Positions 24,420 through 33,317 of a stretch of DNA of 64,000 nt are shown piece after piece. Origin of the DNA: Chromobacterium phragmitis (GTDB lineage Bacteria > Pseudomonadota > Gammaproteobacteria > Burkholderiales > Chromobacteriaceae); assembly GCF_003325475.1 (NCBI RefSeq), contig NZ_CP029495.1:2108001-2172000 (forward strand), read 5' to 3'. How positions within the stretch are numbered: position 1 is the first letter of the stretch; every line of letters begins with the position of its first letter. The notes under the pieces were generated by a model. The model saw only the letters and a list, made by a program, of their open reading frames with translations, had not been told where the DNA came from and searched no databases. A program made the position numbers and the translations under genes.

Positions 24420-25381
24420 GGCGGGATGGAGAGGCGGCGAACCAGGAGTCGGCCGACGCGGAGGCCGCGCGCTGGCGGCTGAGGCGGCGCGAGGGGCTGG
24501 ACGAAGCGGGCAGAGCGGCGCTGGCGGCCTGGCTGGACGCCTCCGGCGAACATCGCCGCGCCTACGCCGCGCATGCGAGGGTGGACGCCTTGCTGGCGGA
24601 AATGGGGCCGCAGCGCAGAGAGCGGCTCGCCGCCCGCGGCGCTTCCCGAGGCCGGCGGGGATTGTTGGCGGCGTGCGCCGGCGTGCTGCTCGCCTGTTCG
24701 CTGGCTTGGCAATGGCGGGCGACGCAGCCGCAATGGCGCGACGCGCTGGCGAGCGCCCGCGGCCAGCTGCTGGAGCGAGGGCTGGCGGATGGCAGCCGCG
24801 TCTGGCTGGACGCGGATGGCAAGGCGATGCTCGCCTACTACGCCGACCGCCGCGAGGCGAGGCTGGATCGCGGCCAGGCGATGTTCAGCATCGCGCGCGA
24901 TCCGGAGCGGCCGTTCATTGTGGAGGCCGGCCCGCTGCGGGTGAGGGTGTTGGGCACCCGCTTCGCGGTGCGAAACCTGAGCGGCCGGGTGGAAGTGGCG
25001 GTGGCGCACGGCAGGGTGGAGGTGGCGGAGCAGGGCGGAGAGGGACGGAAATGGCTGCTGACCGACGGCCAGCGTGCGGTTTGGCGCGATGGCGAATTGC
25101 GGCCGGACAGTCCGGTGGCGCCGGCTTCGGTGGGGGAGTGGCGCACCGGGCGACTGGCGTTTTCCAACCGGCCGCTGGCCGAGGTGTTGGCAGAGTTCGA
25201 GCGCTATGGCCCCACCGGGCTGAGGCTGGCGCGGCCGGCGCTGGGGCGGCTGCGGCTGAGCGGCAGTTTCGCCAGCCATGACGCCGCCGCCTTTGCCCGC
25301 GCTTTGCCTGGCGTATTGCCGGTGGCGTTGCGGCGGGTTGGCGAGACGATGGTGATCGAGGCGCGCGCGCCGGGCGGCTGA
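24416..25381 (+). CDS. FecR-type anti-sigma/signal transducer
   Basis: A 321-residue inner-membrane regulator. The N-terminal DUF4880-like cytoplasmic part (EAARWRLRRREGLDEAGRAALAAWLDASGEHRRAYA) is the sigma-binding region, followed by one membrane helix (RGLLAACAGVLLACSLAWQW). The periplasmic FecR domain (GQLLERGLADGSRVWLDADGKAMLAY, then RGQAMFSI, PFIVEAGPLRVRVLGTRFAVRNLSGRVEVAVAHGRVEV) comes next, with a C-terminal domain that contacts the receptor STN domain. Coupled to the sigma gene by a 4-bp overlap. Confidence 0.93.
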   Translation: MRRDGEAANQESADAEAARWRLRRREGLDEAGRAALAAWLDASGEHRRAYAAHARVDALLAEMGPQRRERLAARGASRGRRGLLAACAGVLLACSLAWQWRATQPQWRDALASARGQLLERGLADGSRVWLDADGKAMLAYYADRREARLDRGQAMFSIARDPERPFIVEAGPLRVRVLGTRFAVRNLSGRVEVAVAHGRVEVAEQGGEGRKWLLTDGQRAVWRDGELRPDSPVAPASVGEWRTGRLAFSNRPLAEVLAEFERYGPTGLRLARPALGRLRLSGSFASHDAAAFARALPGVLPVALRRVGETMVIEARAPGG

Positions 25382-25430
25382 AAAAATGCGGGGCGGACGT
25401 CAGGATAGGACGGCACGCCGCGTCATCATG

Positions 25431-25449
25431 GATGAGAACAATTATTAAT
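25431..25449 (+). promoter_or_regulatory. Weak Fur-box-like site before the heme receptor
   Basis: GATGAGAACAATTATTAAT agrees with the Fur consensus at 12 of 19 positions. It lies 23 bp before the receptor ATG, in an otherwise GC-rich area, which makes the AT-rich patch noticeable. A FecI-dependent promoter would also be expected here. Weak on its own. Confidence 0.35.
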
Positions 25450-25471
25450 TCCATCTGTGAGGTAGTCCGCC

Positions 25472-28378
25472 ATGTCGATTTTCCGTCCGGGCACCGCCGC
25501 CGGCTTGCTGCTGGGCCTGGCCTGCGTCCAGCCGGCGCAGGCTCAGGCGCGCGTCGTCGCTTTCCAGATCGCTGCGCAGCCGCTGGCGGGCGCGTTGCAG
25601 CAGCTTGCCAGCCAAGCCGGCATGAATCTGCTGTTCGATCCCGCCTTGGCAGATGGCCGGTTATCCACAGGCCTGCAGGGCAGTTATACGGCGCGCGACG
25701 CGCTGCGGCGCTTGCTGGATGGCAGCGGGCTCACCGCCAGCCTGAGGCCGGAAGGCATCGTGATCCAGGCGGCGCCGTCCCGCGGCGGCGCGGTGGCCAT
25801 CGGCGCGCTGCGGGTGCGCGGGGCCAGCAGCGCGCCTGGCTCGCTGGCCGAAGACGAGATCTCGCTGTTCGACCGCCCCTACGCCAAGCCGGGTTCGTCG
25901 GCGTCCATCACCCGCGAGCAGATCGAGCGCTTCCGCGGCACCTCGCCGGCCGACATGTTCAAGGGCGTGGCGGGCGTGCAGGTGGGCGAGAGCCGCAACA
26001 GCGGCTCGGTGGACGTCAATGTGCGCGGCCTGCAGGGCCAGGGCCGGGTGCCGGTGACGATAGACGGCAGCGTGCAGTCGGTGACCGCTTACCGCGGCTA
26101 CGCCGGCGTCGCGGACCGCAGCTATGTGGACCCGGACCTGATAGGCGGGGTCACCGTGGACAAGGGGCCGGGGCTGTCGGCGCAAGGCGCGGGCGCGATC
26201 GGCGGCCTGGTGAAGATGGAGACGCTGAAGGCCGAGGACATCCTGTTGCCGGGCGAGCGCCGCGGCGCGCGCCTGCGCGGCGGCCTGCAGAGCAACAGCG
26301 CCGCGCCGCCGGCCGAACTGCGCGCGACGCCGCGCCGGCATAGCCCGGCGCTGGACGGCCGCGCCGGCCACGGCAGCGTCGCCGCCGCCTTGCGCGAGGA
26401 CCGCTACGAGCTGGTGGGCGCCTTCGCCTACCGCGACATCGGCAATTATTTTTCCGGCAAGCATGGCTACCAGCGCTATGTGGTGAAGAACGACTGGCTG
26501 TCGTCGGGCACGCAGAGCGATGTCGGCGTCACCCGCATCTTCAAGGCCGGCGAGGAAGTGCTCAACACCGCCAACCGCAGCCGTTCGCTGTTGCTGAAGG
26601 GCACGCTGAAGCCGGATGCCGAGCGTTCGCTGGAGCTGGGCTTTCGCCGCTACGACAGCGATTACGGCGAGATCATGGCGTCGCAGATCCTCCGCAACGA
26701 CGGCGATTCGGTTCCGCAGTGGCCGCGCAGCCAAGTCAAGGTGGACGCCTACACCGCGCGCTTCAAATGGCAGCCTGCCGACAACCCGCTGCTCAAGCTG
26801 CAGGCCAATCTGTGGCGCACGGAAATGGACAGCCGCGCCTACAACGGCGACGTGTTCCGCAACCCCACCCAGGGCAAGCCGCGGCCGGGCTGGGGCGACT
26901 GCGACGCCTGCATCGATTTTTCCTATCTGGCGCCTGAGCAAGCGCAGCGCACCGGGGCCGACCTGAGCAACACCTCGGTGTTGCGCACCCGGCTGGGCGC
27001 GCTGAAGCTCGATTACGGGGTGTCGCTGCAGCATGAGCGGCTGGCGCCGGGCAAGGGCTTCATCCGCGACGAGGACGACATCCTCAACAACCGCAATCTG
27101 CGCGACGGCAGCCGCGACGAGCAGAGCGCCTTTGTCGGACTCAACTGGGCGCCGGCGGACTGGCTGAGCGTCGATCTGGGCGGCCGCTATCTGCGCTTCG
27201 CCACCCGGGACAACAATATCGAAGTCAAGCGGGAGGATACCTACCGCACCACGGAAAAGGTGGCTTATCTCTACAGCGAGGATACCTTCGAATATCTGGG
27301 CCAGGCGACATGGAGGCCCGACGCTTCCGGCCAGTTCACCGACGCCACCAATCCCTTGCTGCAGGCCGGCGCCACCTACTCGGCCGCGGACGGCCAGCAG
27401 CGGCCGCTGGCGGGCGTCAAGGTGGACCAGGCGGCGGTGGCATGGCAAGACAACCAGGAGCTGGCGTCGCGCCGCTACCATCGCGGCCAGCCTTACCGCC
27501 GCAGCGACAGCGGCTTCGCGCCGTCCTTCGGCGTCAATCTGAAGCTGAGCCCCTCGGTCATCGGCTATCTGCGTTACGTGGAAGGGTTGCGCATGCCCAG
27601 CTTGATGGAGTCGACGCTGGGCTCGTCCACGCCCTTCCTGGGCGAGCTGAAGCCGGAGCGCAGCCAGAACTGGGAAATCGGCGTCAGCGTGCTGAAGGAC
27701 GGCCTGCTGAGCGGCGACGACCGTTTCCGCTTCAAGCTCGCCTATTTCGACAACACCACCCGCGACTACATCACCCGGCGGCCGATTCCTGACAAGCAGC
27801 CGTGGGAACAGAATTTCAGCATGGTGAACATGGATCGCTACCAGCTGTCCGGGGTGGAGCTGCAGTCGTCTTACGACGGCGGCGCGCTGTTCGGCGAGTT
27901 GTCCGCCACCTATAACCGCAAGACGCGGATATGCGACCGCGCGTCGGCGGAGTATTTCCGCAATAGGTCCGAGCGGATGGCGAACGCGCCGGAGTGCACC
28001 CCCAGCGGCTTCTCGACCAGCTATGTCCGCAACCATATCCCGCCGCGGCTGAACCTGAATCTGACGCTGGGCGGCCGCGCCTGGGACCGCAAGCTCAGTT
28101 TCGGCGGCCGCGTGGTCTACAACAGCGAGCCGGTGGCCAAGCAGGGCGCCAGCGTTAAGGACACGCCATGGGAGAGCTGGAACGGCACCGCCGACCAGGT
28201 GCTGACCCGCGCCTACACGCTGGTGGACGTGTTCGCCAGCTATAAGGTTTCCAAAGGGGTCAGCGTCGATTTCGCCATCGACAACCTGACCGACCGCTAT
28301 TACCTGGACCCGCTGGCGCTGAGCCTGATGCCGGGGCCGGGACGCACCGCGCGGCTGAGCGCCAGCTGGCAGTTCTGA
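25472..28378 (+). CDS. TonB-dependent heme receptor with STN signalling domain
   Basis: A 968-residue outer-membrane receptor. Signal peptide (ending AQAQA), then an STN domain (residues about 30-110: VVAFQIAAQPLAGALQQLASQAGMNLLFD...ALRRLLDGSGLTASL) that talks to FecR. The plug domain follows with FKGVAGVQVGESRNSGSVDVNVRGLQ and VTVDKGPGLSAQGAGAIGG, then the 22-strand barrel ending in ARLSASWQF. YVEGLRMPSLMEST resembles the FRAP-type region of heme receptors. The heme oxygenase gene next to it makes heme or hemoprotein the best ligand; HasR-like hemophore use is possible but no hasA is present. Confidence 0.88.
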   Translation: MSIFRPGTAAGLLLGLACVQPAQAQARVVAFQIAAQPLAGALQQLASQAGMNLLFDPALADGRLSTGLQGSYTARDALRRLLDGSGLTASLRPEGIVIQAAPSRGGAVAIGALRVRGASSAPGSLAEDEISLFDRPYAKPGSSASITREQIERFRGTSPADMFKGVAGVQVGESRNSGSVDVNVRGLQGQGRVPVTIDGSVQSVTAYRGYAGVADRSYVDPDLIGGVTVDKGPGLSAQGAGAIGGLVKMETLKAEDILLPGERRGARLRGGLQSNSAAPPAELRATPRRHSPALDGRAGHGSVAAALREDRYELVGAFAYRDIGNYFSGKHGYQRYVVKNDWLSSGTQSDVGVTRIFKAGEEVLNTANRSRSLLLKGTLKPDAERSLELGFRRYDSDYGEIMASQILRNDGDSVPQWPRSQVKVDAYTARFKWQPADNPLLKLQANLWRTEMDSRAYNGDVFRNPTQGKPRPGWGDCDACIDFSYLAPEQAQRTGADLSNTSVLRTRLGALKLDYGVSLQHERLAPGKGFIRDEDDILNNRNLRDGSRDEQSAFVGLNWAPADWLSVDLGGRYLRFATRDNNIEVKREDTYRTTEKVAYLYSEDTFEYLGQATWRPDASGQFTDATNPLLQAGATYSAADGQQRPLAGVKVDQAAVAWQDNQELASRRYHRGQPYRRSDSGFAPSFGVNLKLSPSVIGYLRYVEGLRMPSLMESTLGSSTPFLGELKPERSQNWEIGVSVLKDGLLSGDDRFRFKLAYFDNTTRDYITRRPIPDKQPWEQNFSMVNMDRYQLSGVELQSSYDGGALFGELSATYNRKTRICDRASAEYFRNRSERMANAPECTPSGFSTSYVRNHIPPRLNLNLTLGGRAWDRKLSFGGRVVYNSEPVAKQGASVKDTPWESWNGTADQVLTRAYTLVDVFASYKVSKGVSVDFAIDNLTDRYYLDPLALSLMPGPGRTARLSASWQF

Positions 28379-28398
28379 GCCGCGTTTTCGAATCAAAC

Positions 28399-28417
28399 AA
28401 AAATGGTTATCATTCAC
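28399..28417 (-). promoter_or_regulatory. Fur box upstream of hemO
   Basis: On the minus strand GTGAATGATAACCATTTTT matches the 19-bp Fur consensus at 14 positions. It sits in the 87-bp gap between the receptor stop and the hemO start. It suggests that heme oxygenase and the fused TonB gene have their own iron-repressed promoter besides read-through from the receptor. Confidence 0.65.
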
Positions 28418-28465
28418 TTTTGAAAAAACGCCGCTGGCCGGCGGCTTCAGCACAGGAAAACAAGC

Positions 28466-29047
28466 ATGAACATGACGATGGAACGCACCCGCACCCAAGA
28501 CCTGAAGGCCCGCACCCACTCCACCCACGACCAGCTGGATCAGCGCATCATGGACAACCAGCCGTTCGCCAGCCGCGACAACTACGCCCGCTTCCTGGAC
28601 GCGCAATACCGCTTCCTGCGCGACGCCGACGCGCTGTACGACAACCCGGAGCTGGCCAAGCTGTTCCCCGACCTGGCCGAGCGCCGCCGCTACCACAGCA
28701 TCGCCGCCGACATGGGCGACCTGGGCCGCCCGCTGCCGCACCTGGCGGAAGCGCCGATCAGCGGCGCGCTGGACGTGGCCAGCGCCATGGGCTGGCTGTA
28801 CGTGGTGGAAGGCTCCAAGCTGGGCGCGGCCATTCTGTACAAGCTCGCCGGCAAGCTGGGTCTGGACGAGGCCTTCGGCGCCCGCCACCTGGCCGGCCAC
28901 CCGGACGGCCGCGCCCGCCACTGGCGCGCGTTCACCTCGGCGCTGGACGGCTTGGCGCTGGACGATGAGGCCGAATCCCGCGTCACAGCCGGCGCGGTGG
29001 CCGCCTTCGCCTGCATGAACGGCCATCTGGACCGGGTGTACGCTTGA
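28466..29047 (+). CDS. hemO: Heme oxygenase (HemO/PigA type)
   Basis: A 193-residue biliverdin-forming heme oxygenase, which opens heme and frees iron in the cytoplasm. The proximal heme ligand is the His near residue 20 in KARTHSTHDQLD; the distal helix with its glycine kink reads GWLYVVEGSKLGAAILYK. This matches the HemO/PigA/NmHO group. Its stop overlaps the TTG start of the following DUF454-TonB gene, so import energy and heme breakdown are produced together. Confidence 0.93.
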   Translation: MNMTMERTRTQDLKARTHSTHDQLDQRIMDNQPFASRDNYARFLDAQYRFLRDADALYDNPELAKLFPDLAERRRYHSIAADMGDLGRPLPHLAEAPISGALDVASAMGWLYVVEGSKLGAAILYKLAGKLGLDEAFGARHLAGHPDGRARHWRAFTSALDGLALDDEAESRVTAGAVAAFACMNGHLDRVYA

Positions 29048-30141
29048 GCGCGGCGCGGCACCCGGCGGTGCGCTGGCTATACCTGCTGGGCGGCTGCGCG
29101 ATGGTGGCGCTGGCGGTGATAGGCGCTTTGCTGCCGGTGATGCCCACCACCATCTTCCTGATATTGGCGCTGGCCTGTTTCAGCAAGTCCTCGCCCCGGC
29201 TGGAGCAGAAGCTGCTGGACCACCCGCGTTACGGGCCGGGGCTGCGGCGCTGGCGCGAGCAACGCATCGTGCCGGTCAAGGCCAAGTGTTTCGCCGCGCT
29301 GGGCATGGGCGGCGGTTTCGTCGCTCTGCTGCTGTCGCGTCCGCCGCATTGGGTGCCCTGGCTGGTGGCGGCAATAGAGCTGGCGGTCTTGCTGTATCTG
29401 CTGAGCCGCCCGTCCCGTCCGGACGATCCGGCGGGCTGGCGCTTGGGTCCCCGCGGCTGGCGCTGCCTGGCCTTGCTGCTGTGCGTCGCCCTGCATCTGG
29501 CGGCGCTGACCGCCGGCCTGTGGTGGCCCGGGCGGCAGAAGGCGGCCACCGCGCCGGCGGAAACGCCGGCGATGCAGTGGCTGGCCGGCGGCGGCGATCC
29601 GGTCCCAGCCGAGCGGCGGATATCGGAACGCGCCAGCGCGGCCGCATCCGCTTCCCGGCGCGCGCCCAGCGAGCGGCAGGCGGGGGTGGCGCCGGATGCG
29701 CGCCGGGCGCCGGCGACCCGCGCCGCCGGGCAGCCGCTTCCGGCGGTGAATCAGGAACCGCCTTCGCCCAAGGCGGCGCAAGACCAGCAGCCCAGCCAGG
29801 CCGCCGCGCCGAGACCGGCGTCGCGGCAGAGCGACAGCGCGCGCGCCAGCCAAGGCCGCGATAGCTGGGAAGCGCGGGTGCTGGCGAGGCTGGAGCGCTA
29901 TCGGCAATACCCGGCCGCCTCCCGGCTGCGCGGCGACGAGGGCACGGTGTATCTGAGCCTGAGAGTGGACCGCGAGGGGCGGGTGCTGGCGGCGCAGCTC
30001 AGCCGCGGCAGCGGCCATCCGACGCTGGACCAGGCCGCTCTGGACACCGCCTACCGAGCGGCGCCGCTGCCGCGTATTCCCGAGGGCTTGCCGGACACGC
30101 TGGAGCTGGCGGTGCCAGTGGAATATTTCCTCGACGCCTAG
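29044..30141 (+). CDS. DUF454 (YbaN)-TonB fusion protein
   Basis: A 365-residue protein joining two families. Residues about 8-120 are a DUF454/YbaN inner-membrane domain (RWLYLLGGCAMVALAVIGALLPVMPTTIFLILALACFSKSSPRLEQKLLDHPRYGP). A further helix (RCLALLLCVALHLAALTAGLWW) is followed by a Pro/Ala/Ser/Gln-rich periplasmic spacer and a C-terminal TonB domain (YRQYPAASRLRGDEGTVYLSLRVDREGRVLAAQLSRGSGHPTLDQAA). The frame is open throughout, so it is a true fusion. TTG start overlaps the hemO stop. It likely energises the linked heme receptor. Confidence 0.85.
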   Translation: MSAARHPAVRWLYLLGGCAMVALAVIGALLPVMPTTIFLILALACFSKSSPRLEQKLLDHPRYGPGLRRWREQRIVPVKAKCFAALGMGGGFVALLLSRPPHWVPWLVAAIELAVLLYLLSRPSRPDDPAGWRLGPRGWRCLALLLCVALHLAALTAGLWWPGRQKAATAPAETPAMQWLAGGGDPVPAERRISERASAAASASRRAPSERQAGVAPDARRAPATRAAGQPLPAVNQEPPSPKAAQDQQPSQAAAPRPASRQSDSARASQGRDSWEARVLARLERYRQYPAASRLRGDEGTVYLSLRVDREGRVLAAQLSRGSGHPTLDQAALDTAYRAAPLPRIPEGLPDTLELAVPVEYFLDA

Positions 30142-30243
30142 CGCCGCCGATCCTGGCGTTGATCCCGCGCCGCCGCCTTGCCGCGCCCCGCGCAGGGCCG
30201 GCTTGACGCATAATGTCGGCTGACAGCCACAAGGGGGAGTGCC

Positions 30244-30573
30244 ATGAACAAACTGATGTTGAGCGCGCCGCTGCTGGCGGCGCTGATGGCCGGCGCGGCC
30301 TGGGCGCAGAGCGCCGACGAACAGCTGTTGGCCGCGCAGATGGCTTTCCAGCAGGCGCAGAGCCAACAAAGCCAGGCGGATGGCCGGCTCAAGGCCGCGC
30401 AGGAAGCGAAAACGACTGCCGAGCAGCGTCTGGCCGGCGCCCAAGCGGCGCTGGACAAGGCCAATGCCGAACTGGCGGCGGCGACCGACGCGCAGGCGCG
30501 GGGCCAGCAGACGCTGGACCAGGCGACCCAGACGCTGAACCAGGCGTGGCAGCGCAAGGAAGGCGGCCAGTAA
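30244..30573 (+). CDS. Small exported coiled-coil protein
   Basis: A 109-residue protein with a signal peptide (MNKLMLSAPLLAALMAGAAWA) and a mature part that is one long Ala/Gln-rich helix (ADEQLLAAQMAFQQAQSQQSQADGRLKAAQEAKTTAEQRLAGAQAALDKANAELAAATDAQARGQQTLDQATQTL). AGGGGGAG lies before the ATG. Family unknown; probably a periplasmic or lipoprotein-like coiled coil. Its stop is immediately next to that of the convergent DUF4124 gene. Confidence 0.7.
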   Translation: MNKLMLSAPLLAALMAGAAWAQSADEQLLAAQMAFQQAQSQQSQADGRLKAAQEAKTTAEQRLAGAQAALDKANAELAAATDAQARGQQTLDQATQTLNQAWQRKEGGQ

Positions 30574-31155
30574 TCAGGGGTTGAGCTGGCGATAGCGGTC
30601 GAGATCCTGCCGCATCTTGCGGCGGAAGTCGTCCAGCTCCGCGCGCTTGGCCGCCATTTGCCGCTGCAGCTCCCGCTGCGACTGGCCCAGCGCTTGCTGG
30701 TCGCGGACGGCGGCTGCCGGCGGCGGCTGCCGGTTGGCGCGGCTGCGTTCGATGTCCTGGCGCAGTTGGCGCTGTTGCAGCGCCAGGCCCTGGTCGCGCA
30801 GCTCCAGCGCGCGGTAGGCGGATTGCAGCACGGCCAGCTGCCGTTCCCGGTCGGCCTGAAGGTCGGCCAGCGTCGGGTAGCTTTGCGCCAGCGCCTGGTC
30901 GTGGCGCGAGGCTTCCAGCGCCTGGCGCTTGCGCTGCGCCGATTCGGCGGCGGACGCTTCGCGCGCCCGGCGCTGGGCTTCGCTTTCAGCCGGCTTGCTG
31001 ACCGCGCCCTGCTTGTTCAGTTCGGCGACGCCGCGGCTTTGGCCTTGCAGCGGCGGCGCGTCGCTGTAGTGCGTGTTGCCGGCTTCGTCCACCCACTTAT
31101 ATACGCCGGCGTGGGCTAGCGAACACAGCAGCAAGCATCCGGCAAACGCTTTCAT
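30574..31155 (-). CDS. DUF4124-domain exported protein
   Basis: A 193-residue protein with a signal peptide (MKAFAGCLLLCSLAHA) and an N-terminal DUF4124 domain (GVYKWVDEAGNTHYSDAPPLQGQSRG), followed by a charged coiled-coil region to the end with repeated Arg and Gln. DUF4124 proteins are common in proteobacterial envelopes; their function is unknown. It follows pyrE on the same strand after only 1 bp. Confidence 0.85.
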   Translation of the reverse strand: MKAFAGCLLLCSLAHAGVYKWVDEAGNTHYSDAPPLQGQSRGVAELNKQGAVSKPAESEAQRRAREASAAESAQRKRQALEASRHDQALAQSYPTLADLQADRERQLAVLQSAYRALELRDQGLALQQRQLRQDIERSRANRQPPPAAAVRDQQALGQSQRELQRQMAAKRAELDDFRRKMRQDLDRYRQLNP

Positions 31156-31156
31156 G

Positions 31157-31801
31157 TCAGGCGTCGACTCCGTATCGAGCGCGGTAGGCGCGCACCGCGT
31201 CGAGGTGGGCGGCCAGCTCCGGGCTGTTTTCCAGGAAACCCAGCACATCCTTCAGCGTGGCGATGGCGACCACCGGCAGGCCGTGCTGCTGGGCCACTTC
31301 CTGCACCGCCGACAATTTGCCCTGGCCGCGCTCCATCCGGTCCAGCGCGATGGCGACGCCTGCCGGCTCGGCGCCGGCGGCGCGGATCAGCTCTACCGAT
31401 TCGCGCACCGAGGTGCCGGCCGAGATCACGTCGTCGATGATCAGCACCTTGCCTTGCAGCGGCGCGCCGACCAGGGTGCCGCCTTCGCCGTGGTCCTTGG
31501 CTTCCTTGCGGTTGTAGGCGAAAGGCACGTTGCGGCCCTGCTCGGCCAGCGCCATGCCGGCGGCGGCCGCCAGGATGATGCCTTTATAGGCCGGGCCGAA
31601 CAGCATGTCGAACGCGATGCCGCTGCCCAGGATGGACTTGGCGTAGAATCGCGACAGGTTCAGCGTGGACAGGCCGTCGTTGAACAGGCCGGCGTTGAAG
31701 AAATACGGCGACTTGCGGCCGGCCTTGGTGATGAACTCGCCAAACTTCAGCACCTGCTTGTCGAGTGCAAAACGAATAAAATCCTGACGGAAGTCGCTCA
31801 T
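31157..31801 (-). CDS. pyrE: Orotate phosphoribosyltransferase
   Basis: Converts orotate and PRPP to orotidine 5'-phosphate in pyrimidine synthesis. The 214-residue length is normal. Seen: KSPYFFNAGLFNDG, FGPAYKGIILAAA, AYNRKEAKDHGEGG (catalytic loop), and the PRPP-binding motif VLIIDDVISAGTS. It is divergent from xthA, with 74 bp between start codons. Confidence 0.97.
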   Translation of the reverse strand: MSDFRQDFIRFALDKQVLKFGEFITKAGRKSPYFFNAGLFNDGLSTLNLSRFYAKSILGSGIAFDMLFGPAYKGIILAAAAGMALAEQGRNVPFAYNRKEAKDHGEGGTLVGAPLQGKVLIIDDVISAGTSVRESVELIRAAGAEPAGVAIALDRMERGQGKLSAVQEVAQQHGLPVVAIATLKDVLGFLENSPELAAHLDAVRAYRARYGVDA

Positions 31802-31875
31802 CCTTATTCCTTATCGAATCGTTAACTGTTTGAACGGCTGAAAAAAACCGCCGCAAGCATAGCACGGGAGACATA

Positions 31876-32652
31876 ATGCTTCGAATCGTTTCCGCCAACC
31901 TCAACGGCATCCGCTCGGCGGACAAGAAGGGCTTTTTCGACTGGCTGGCCGGCATCGGCGCCGACTTCGTCTGCGTGCAGGAGCTGAAGGCGCAGGCGGG
32001 CGACCTGTCCGAGCGGATGCGCAATCCGGATGGGCTGGCCGGCTATTTCCACTACGCCGAGAAGAAGGGCTACAGCGGCGTCGGCGTCTACACCCGCCAC
32101 CCGCCGGACGCGGTGGTGGAGGGCTTGGGCGTGGACTGGATAGACGCCGAAGGCCGCTTCCTGCAACTGGATTTCGGCAAGTTGTCGGTGATTTCGCTGT
32201 ACCTGCCGTCCGGTTCCAGCAGCGACGAGCGCCAGCAAGTGAAGTTCGATTTCCTCGACGTGTTCATGCCGCACCTGGAAAAGCTGCGCGCCGACGGCCG
32301 CGACATCGTGATCTGCGGCGACTGGAACATCGCCCACAACGAGATCGACCTGAAAAACTGGAAGGGCAACCTGAAGAACTCCGGCTTCCTGCCGGAGGAG
32401 CGCGCCTGGATGACCGACCTGTTGGGCCGTGTCGGCTGGCGCGACGCCTGGCGCACACTGTATCCGGAGGTTCCCGGCTACACCTGGTGGAGCAACCGCG
32501 GCCAGGCTTATGCCAAAGACGTCGGCTGGCGCATCGACTACCACATCGTCACGCCGTCGCTGATGGAGCTGGCCGAGTCCGCCAGCGTGTACAAAGAGGA
32601 AAAATTCTCCGACCACGCGCCGCTGATCGTCGACTACCGGCGGAGCCTGTGA
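31876..32652 (+). CDS. xthA: Exodeoxyribonuclease III
   Basis: AP endonuclease and 3'-5' exonuclease of base-excision repair. The 258-residue protein shows MLRIVSANLNGIRSA, CVQELKAQ (metal-ligand Glu), GDWNIAHNEIDLKN, and the C-terminal DYHIVTP and FSDHAPLIVDY with the catalytic His. Its stop overlaps the next ATG by one base (TGATG). Confidence 0.96.
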   Translation: MLRIVSANLNGIRSADKKGFFDWLAGIGADFVCVQELKAQAGDLSERMRNPDGLAGYFHYAEKKGYSGVGVYTRHPPDAVVEGLGVDWIDAEGRFLQLDFGKLSVISLYLPSGSSSDERQQVKFDFLDVFMPHLEKLRADGRDIVICGDWNIAHNEIDLKNWKGNLKNSGFLPEERAWMTDLLGRVGWRDAWRTLYPEVPGYTWWSNRGQAYAKDVGWRIDYHIVTPSLMELAESASVYKEEKFSDHAPLIVDYRRSL

Positions 32653-33248
32653 TGTGGGACGACGATGATGTCACGCTGCTGACAGTGCCGGGTTGGGGCG
32701 ATTCCGGCGATACGCACTGGCACGGCTATTGGGAGAAAACCTACCCGCTGGCGCGCCGAGCGGCGCAGCGCGACTGGCTGTACCCGACCCGCGACGAATG
32801 GGTGGCCGGCCTGGCCACGGCGGTGGCGGACATTCCGGGGCAGCTGGTGATCGCCGCCCACAGCCTGGGCTGCCATACGACGGTCGCCTGGCTGCTGCAG
32901 GCCTCGCTGCTGGAGCAGCGCAAGGTGAAGGGCGCGCTGCTGGTGGCGCCGCCGGCGATTCCGCTGACCGACGAGCGCGCCCGCGCCAGCGGCGAGCTGC
33001 CGGAGGGCGCGCCGCTGCCGACCTTCGCCGGCTTCGAGACGCTGCCGGAGCGCAAGCTGCCGGTGCCGGCGCTATTGGTGGCCAGCCGCGACGATCCCTT
33101 CTGCGATTTCGAAGAAGCGCGGCGAATGGCCGCGCTGTGGGGGGCGGCATTCGTCGACGGCGGCATGGCCGGCCACATGGGCAGCCACGCCGGGCTGGGC
33201 AGCTGGCCGGCCGGGCAGAGGCTGCTGCAGCGCTTGATTCTGGGATAG
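32652..33248 (+). CDS. RBBP9/YdeN-family serine hydrolase
   Basis: A 198-residue alpha/beta hydrolase of the RBBP9/YdeN group. The catalytic triad is readable: Ser in IAAHSLGCHTT, Asp in SRDDPF, and His in GGMAGHMGSHAG; the N-terminal TVPGWGDSGDTHWHGYWEK is also typical. Substrate unknown. Translationally coupled to xthA by a one-base overlap. Confidence 0.88.
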   Translation: MWDDDDVTLLTVPGWGDSGDTHWHGYWEKTYPLARRAAQRDWLYPTRDEWVAGLATAVADIPGQLVIAAHSLGCHTTVAWLLQASLLEQRKVKGALLVAPPAIPLTDERARASGELPEGAPLPTFAGFETLPERKLPVPALLVASRDDPFCDFEEARRMAALWGAAFVDGGMAGHMGSHAGLGSWPAGQRLLQRLILG

Positions 33249-33280
33249 CGGCAAGCTTTTCCCAAGAAATCCGAAACAGG

Positions 33281-33304
33281 AAGCCCGGCTTGGCCGGGCT
33301 TTTT
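33281..33304. terminator. Bidirectional rho-independent terminator
   Basis: A perfect 9-bp stem (AAGCCCGGC / GCCGGGCTT) with a 3-nt loop, followed by TTT on the plus strand and with A residues on the left. It lies between the convergent hydrolase and sseA genes and could serve both. Confidence 0.85.
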
Positions 33305-33317
33305 CATGGCGCGGCGC

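Noticed and set aside
25661..29026. A minus-strand open frame of 1121 codons across the heme receptor and hemO
   Set aside because: It is antisense to the clearly recognisable receptor and heme oxygenase and consists of His, Gln, Arg, Val and Ala repeats typical of the shadow frame of GC-rich genes; no family motif.
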